Shown here in pieces: positions 13,106 to 15,665 of a stretch of DNA of 15,665 nt (position 1 is its first letter; every line of letters starts with the position of its first letter). Source of the stretch: UMGS1052 sp045532035 (GTDB lineage Bacteria > Bacillota > Clostridia > Oscillospirales > CAG-382); contig JAZSFD010000090.1 in the NCBI GenBank assembly GCA_045532035.1, positions 1 through 15,665 of the forward strand, given 5' to 3'. The position numbers were made by a program, and so were the translations under genes. The notes below the pieces were generated by a model. That model ran no database searches and was not told where the DNA came from. It saw nothing but the letters and a program-made list of their open reading frames with translations.

Positions 13106-13203
13106 GTCCCACATACAATGGATGTCAAAAGATGTTGAAAAAGCCTTCTCTGTGCAAGAAAAAATTATACTTTTTATGGTTTTATTGAAAAGAGGTTACA
13201 AAA

Positions 13204-13674
13204 ATGAGCAAAAAGATATTTGGCGGCATTATTGTCGCGGCGCTTATTATCACAATTTGCGTTGTTTTATATCACAAAGCGTTTGTTACAAACAATGATT
13301 CTGCCGCGGAACAGGATATACCTGCGACAAATCAAGACGATACAGTTGACGAAGCATCTGACAGTGAGATTGTCGAAATACCGGTTGACAGTGTCAAGGG
13401 TATAACTCAACAAGAAGCGGAAAATTTGTGTCTTTCTGTTATGGGTGAGAAAGACGAAGAAACAGGATTTTTGTTTTCCTTTGGAACTTCGGGAGCTGTT
13501 GAAACAGCAGGAAAGCAATATTATGTAATAAGAGTCTCATGGTTGGTAAATAACAGCCACCTGTCATACATCGGAGATTTATTTGTCTTGGCAGACGGCA
13601 CAGAGGTTTATAGCGGAACTGCACTGCAAGGTGAATACACGATGGAAAATTTGATATGGAAAAAACAATACTGA
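13204..13674 (+). CDS. Small membrane-anchored protein with possible PepSY-like outer domain
   Basis: Function not recognised. The 156-residue protein has a single N-terminal membrane anchor (residues 5-24, GGIIVAALIITICVVLY) with lysines before it, so the rest should lie outside. An acidic low-complexity linker follows (about 30-62). The C-terminal domain starts GITQQEAENLCLSVMGE (66-82) and then has strands KQYYVIRVSWLV and GDLFVLADGTEVYSG. A helix followed by a 'YYVIRV...LFVLADGTEV' strand pair is the pattern of PepSY-type domains, which are proposed protease inhibitors; the similarity is suggestive only. AGAGG sits about eight bases before the ATG. No good promoter is found just upstream. 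The histidine phosphatase gene starts 23 bases after its stop. Confidence 0.78.
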   Translation: MSKKIFGGIIVAALIITICVVLYHKAFVTNNDSAAEQDIPATNQDDTVDEASDSEIVEIPVDSVKGITQQEAENLCLSVMGEKDEETGFLFSFGTSGAVETAGKQYYVIRVSWLVNNSHLSYIGDLFVLADGTEVYSGTALQGEYTMENLIWKKQY

Positions 13675-13697
13675 CATAGACATTTTGAAGGAGAAAA

Positions 13698-14336
13698 ATG
13701 GTAAAGCTTTTAATAATCCGTCACGGATTCAGCGTGACAAACAAAGCCCGTGTTTTCACAGGGCAGAACGATGTTGACCTTGCCCCCGAAGGATATGAGC
13801 AGGCGGAAGCTGTCTGCAAATATATTGCTGAAACTTACAAGGTCGATGCCATCTGGTCAAGCGATCTCAAAAGAGCGGTTGACACGATCATGCCCCTTGC
13901 AAAAAGGCTCGGACTTGAAATACATAAGGATAAAGGCATCCGCGAGCTTGATGTGGGCGACTGGCAGGGCAGGGCGGTCGAGGATGTCAGAAATGAAAAT
14001 TCGGAGCAGCTCGAAGCTTACCGGACCGACCCCGCAAACCACGGATGTCCCGGCGGCGAGAACTATACCGATATGTGCAAAAGAGCGTTGCCTGTTTTTG
14101 AGCGGATCGCAAAGGAAAACGACGGAAAGACTGTTGCCGTTGCCACCCATGGCGGAGTTATCCGTATTATGACCTGCGTTTTTCGCGGACTTCCTTTGGA
14201 TGAAGTGAAAAACATACCCCATTGCCCCAATGCTTCAACAATGATAGTGACATATGACGAGGGGAAATTCAGCGTGCAGACCGAAAGCTTCAACAGCTAT
14301 CTTGAAGAGCAGGTCACCGAAAAAGGATTGAACTGA
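13698..14336 (+). CDS. Histidine phosphatase family protein (phosphoglycerate mutase-like)
   Basis: Phosphatase or mutase of the histidine phosphatase superfamily, 212 residues, cytoplasmic. LIIRHG (5-10) provides the phospho-accepting His9 with Arg8; SSDLKRA (54-60) supplies Arg59 of the phosphate pocket; IRELDVGDWQGR (81-92) contains the acid-base Glu83; ATHGGVIR (149-156) carries His151. This is the complete active site. Length and the TGQNDVDLAPEG block fit the broad-specificity GpmB/CobC-like phosphatases better than the larger glycolytic dPGM. AAGGAG precedes the ATG by six bases. The glycerate kinase starts ten bases after its stop, so the two are cotranscribed; a phosphoglycerate phosphatase next to a glycerate kinase would act on the same metabolite pair, but this is inference. 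Confidence 0.92.
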   Translation: MVKLLIIRHGFSVTNKARVFTGQNDVDLAPEGYEQAEAVCKYIAETYKVDAIWSSDLKRAVDTIMPLAKRLGLEIHKDKGIRELDVGDWQGRAVEDVRNENSEQLEAYRTDPANHGCPGGENYTDMCKRALPVFERIAKENDGKTVAVATHGGVIRIMTCVFRGLPLDEVKNIPHCPNASTMIVTYDEGKFSVQTESFNSYLEEQVTEKGLN

Positions 14337-14346
14337 AAGGGAAAAT

Positions 14347-15495
14347 ATGAAAGTTGTTCTTGCGATAGATTCCTTCAAAGGAAGCCTTTCTTCTCTTGAT
14401 GCCGTGCACGCGGCAAAGGAGGGAATAAAAGAGGCAATCCCATCAGCAAAGGTTGAATGTTTTGCTGTTGCTGACGGAGGTGAGGGTACATCTTCCGCTC
14501 TTGCACAAAGCTTTGGTGCGAAGAAACAGAATGTATCTGTGACAGGTCCGTTGGGCGAAAAGCTTGATGCAGAATATTATTTTGACGATAAAACCTCCAC
14601 CGCCATAATGGAAATGTCAAAGGCGGCGGGACTTCCTCTTGTTCCCGAGAATAAGAGGAATCCTCTTTTCACCACCACCTACGGCGTCGGTGAGATGATA
14701 GCGGATGCGATGGCAAGGGGATGCCGTAATTTTATCGTCGGCATTGGCGGAAGCGCCACCAATGACGGTGGAGTCGGAATGCTTCGGGCTCTCGGATTTG
14801 AGTTTTTTGATGCAGATGGGAATTATATTGAAAACTGCGGAAAAGGCCTTGAGAAGCTTTCGCGTATTTCGTGTGAGAATGCAATTCCCGGCCTTTCGGA
14901 ATGTCATTTTGAGATTGCCTGCGATGTGACAAACCCTTTGTGCGGCGATGCTGGTTGCAGCGCAGTTTTTGCACCGCAAAAGGGTGCGGATGAAAAGACT
15001 GTAAAGCTTATGGACGCGTGGCTCGCAAACTATGCGATCCTTTCAAAAGAAGTCTTTCCCCATGCCGACGGTGAGCTTTCGGGAACAGGTGCCGCAGGCG
15101 GAATGGGCTATGCCTTTGTCACATATCTTGGCGGTGAGCTGAAAAAGGGAATAGATCTTGTAATCGAAAAAACAGGCATCGAAAAGGCGATTTCCGATTG
15201 TGACATTGTGGTGACGGGTGAGGGGCGAATCGATGCCCAGACAGCCATGGGAAAAGCTCCGTCGGGCATCGCAAAGATCGCAAAAAAATACGGAAAAACG
15301 GTGGTTGCCTTCTGCGGCAGTGCAAGCGCAGATTCCGATATCTGCAACGCTCATGGCATTGACTGCGTCTTCCCGATTCTGCGTGCGCCTTGCACTCTTT
15401 CGGAGGCGATTGACATTGATCACGCATATAACAACCTTCGTGATACTGCAAAGCAGGTGTTTTCGCTCATAAACACAATAAAAAACAGCCGATAG
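14347..15495 (+). CDS. Glycerate kinase (GarK/GlxK type)
   Basis: Phosphorylates glycerate with ATP (2-phosphoglycerate is the product for this type-1 family), feeding sugar-acid, serine or glycolate breakdown into lower glycolysis. The 382 residues match the family length. Signature blocks are IDSFKGSLSS (7-16), VADGGEGT (41-48), the nucleotide-binding GIGGSATNDGGVGML (132-146), the CDVTNPLCG segment, GTGAAGGMGYAF, and VVTGEGRIDAQTAMGKAP near 290-307. AAAGGG about six bases before the ATG supports the start. It follows the histidine phosphatase by ten bases. The TAG stop lies in the loop of the hairpin at 15485-15502. I do not choose between garK and glxK. Confidence 0.95.
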   Translation: MKVVLAIDSFKGSLSSLDAVHAAKEGIKEAIPSAKVECFAVADGGEGTSSALAQSFGAKKQNVSVTGPLGEKLDAEYYFDDKTSTAIMEMSKAAGLPLVPENKRNPLFTTTYGVGEMIADAMARGCRNFIVGIGGSATNDGGVGMLRALGFEFFDADGNYIENCGKGLEKLSRISCENAIPGLSECHFEIACDVTNPLCGDAGCSAVFAPQKGADEKTVKLMDAWLANYAILSKEVFPHADGELSGTGAAGGMGYAFVTYLGGELKKGIDLVIEKTGIEKAISDCDIVVTGEGRIDAQTAMGKAPSGIAKIAKKYGKTVVAFCGSASADSDICNAHGIDCVFPILRAPCTLSEAIDIDHAYNNLRDTAKQVFSLINTIKNSR

Positions 15496-15502
15496 CGGCT
15501 GT
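15480..15502 (-). terminator. Terminator for leftward transcription, overlapping the glycerate kinase stop
   Basis: ACAGCCG (15485-15491) pairs with CGGCTGT (15496-15502), loop ATAG. On the minus strand the stem is followed by TTTTTTATT, a good intrinsic terminator; on the plus strand there is no T-tract. It probably ends a convergent gene that lies to the right of the window. Confidence 0.72.
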
Positions 15503-15527
15503 CAGACCCTATTTCAGAAGTATATTG

Positions 15528-15665
15528 CACAAAAAGCCTCCCTCGCCAGTGTGCAGACAAAAGCGGTTTGTCGGAAGGGGTCGGAAAGTTTGTTCGTGTA
15601 AAGACTCTAATAAGCCTTCTCCAGTGGGAGAAGGGGGACCGCGCAAGCGGTGGATGAGGTGTCGG
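15528..15665. repeat. Palindromic dispersed-repeat-like element at the right edge
   Basis: Non-coding stretch made of hairpins: GACAAA (15556-15561)/TTTGTC (15567-15572); CCTTCTCC (15615-15622)/GGAGAAGG (15627-15634); ACCGC (15638-15642)/GCGGT (15647-15651) closed by a GCAA tetraloop; then GGATGAGG. The order CCTTCTCC-GGGAGAAGG-hairpin-GGATGAGG is one I recall as a frequent intergenic repeat in Oscillospiraceae-type genomes. The element is cut by the window edge. No coding potential is seen from 15496 onward. Confidence 0.55.

Noticed and set aside
13104..13298. 64-codon frame upstream of and overlapping the membrane-anchored protein
   Set aside because: TTG start without ribosome binding site, overlaps the better-supported gene at 13204, and no recognisable sequence.

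Overview
The window looks like chromosomal DNA from an uncultured Clostridia-type Firmicute (Oscillospiraceae-like). The grounds are AT-rich intergenic gaps, strong AAGGAG/GGAGG ribosome binding sites, textbook sigma-A promoters with 17-base spacers, a lipoprotein with a Gram-positive style lipobox, and protein families typical of gut clostridia. This placement is inference from style; there is no rRNA or other marker. I see no tRNA, rRNA, CRISPR array, transposase or phage gene.

Layout. (1) 1-1144: a small, markedly AT-rich membrane diguanylate cyclase with its terminator, then the remains of a GNAT acetyltransferase gene that has lost its middle, closed by a second terminator. (2) 1164-2574: a leftward zinc-ribbon membrane protein of unknown function, divergent from the next gene, with a consensus promoter on each strand. 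(3) 2610-5362: three rightward genes, each with its own promoter: an SGNH/sialate-O-acetylesterase-like hydrolase, an aminoglycoside-phosphotransferase-fold kinase, and a TIR-domain membrane protein. (4) 5395-10767: a compact operon read from one promoter: SAM methyltransferase-like protein, a nitrilase-GDPD two-domain hydrolase (broken into two reading frames and with its expected start codon changed to ACG), a nucleoside hydrolase, a polysaccharide-deacetylase-like protein, a GNAT acetyltransferase, and a short remnant resembling the C-terminus of an alpha/alpha-barrel glycosidase. (5) 10778-12306: type I glutamine synthetase as a single-gene unit with perfect promoter and terminator. (6) 12297-13674: two small cell-envelope proteins, a lipoprotein and a membrane-anchored protein. 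(7) 13698-15495: a histidine-phosphatase-family enzyme and a glycerate kinase in tandem. (8) 15480-15665: a terminator for leftward transcription and a dispersed-repeat-like palindromic element running off the right edge.

How the genes may work together. The operon of region 4 combines enzymes that would open amide, phosphodiester, N-glycosidic and possibly N-acetyl bonds with a methyltransferase and an acetyltransferase. That resembles salvage or detoxification of a decorated nucleoside- or glycerol-phosphate-like compound, but no transporter or regulator is present to name the substrate. The operon is visibly decaying: one enzyme has two lesions and the last gene is a stump. Together with the gutted GNAT gene near the left end, this suggests ongoing gene loss in this neighbourhood. 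The best candidates for new biology are the TIR membrane protein and the nitrilase-GDPD operon.
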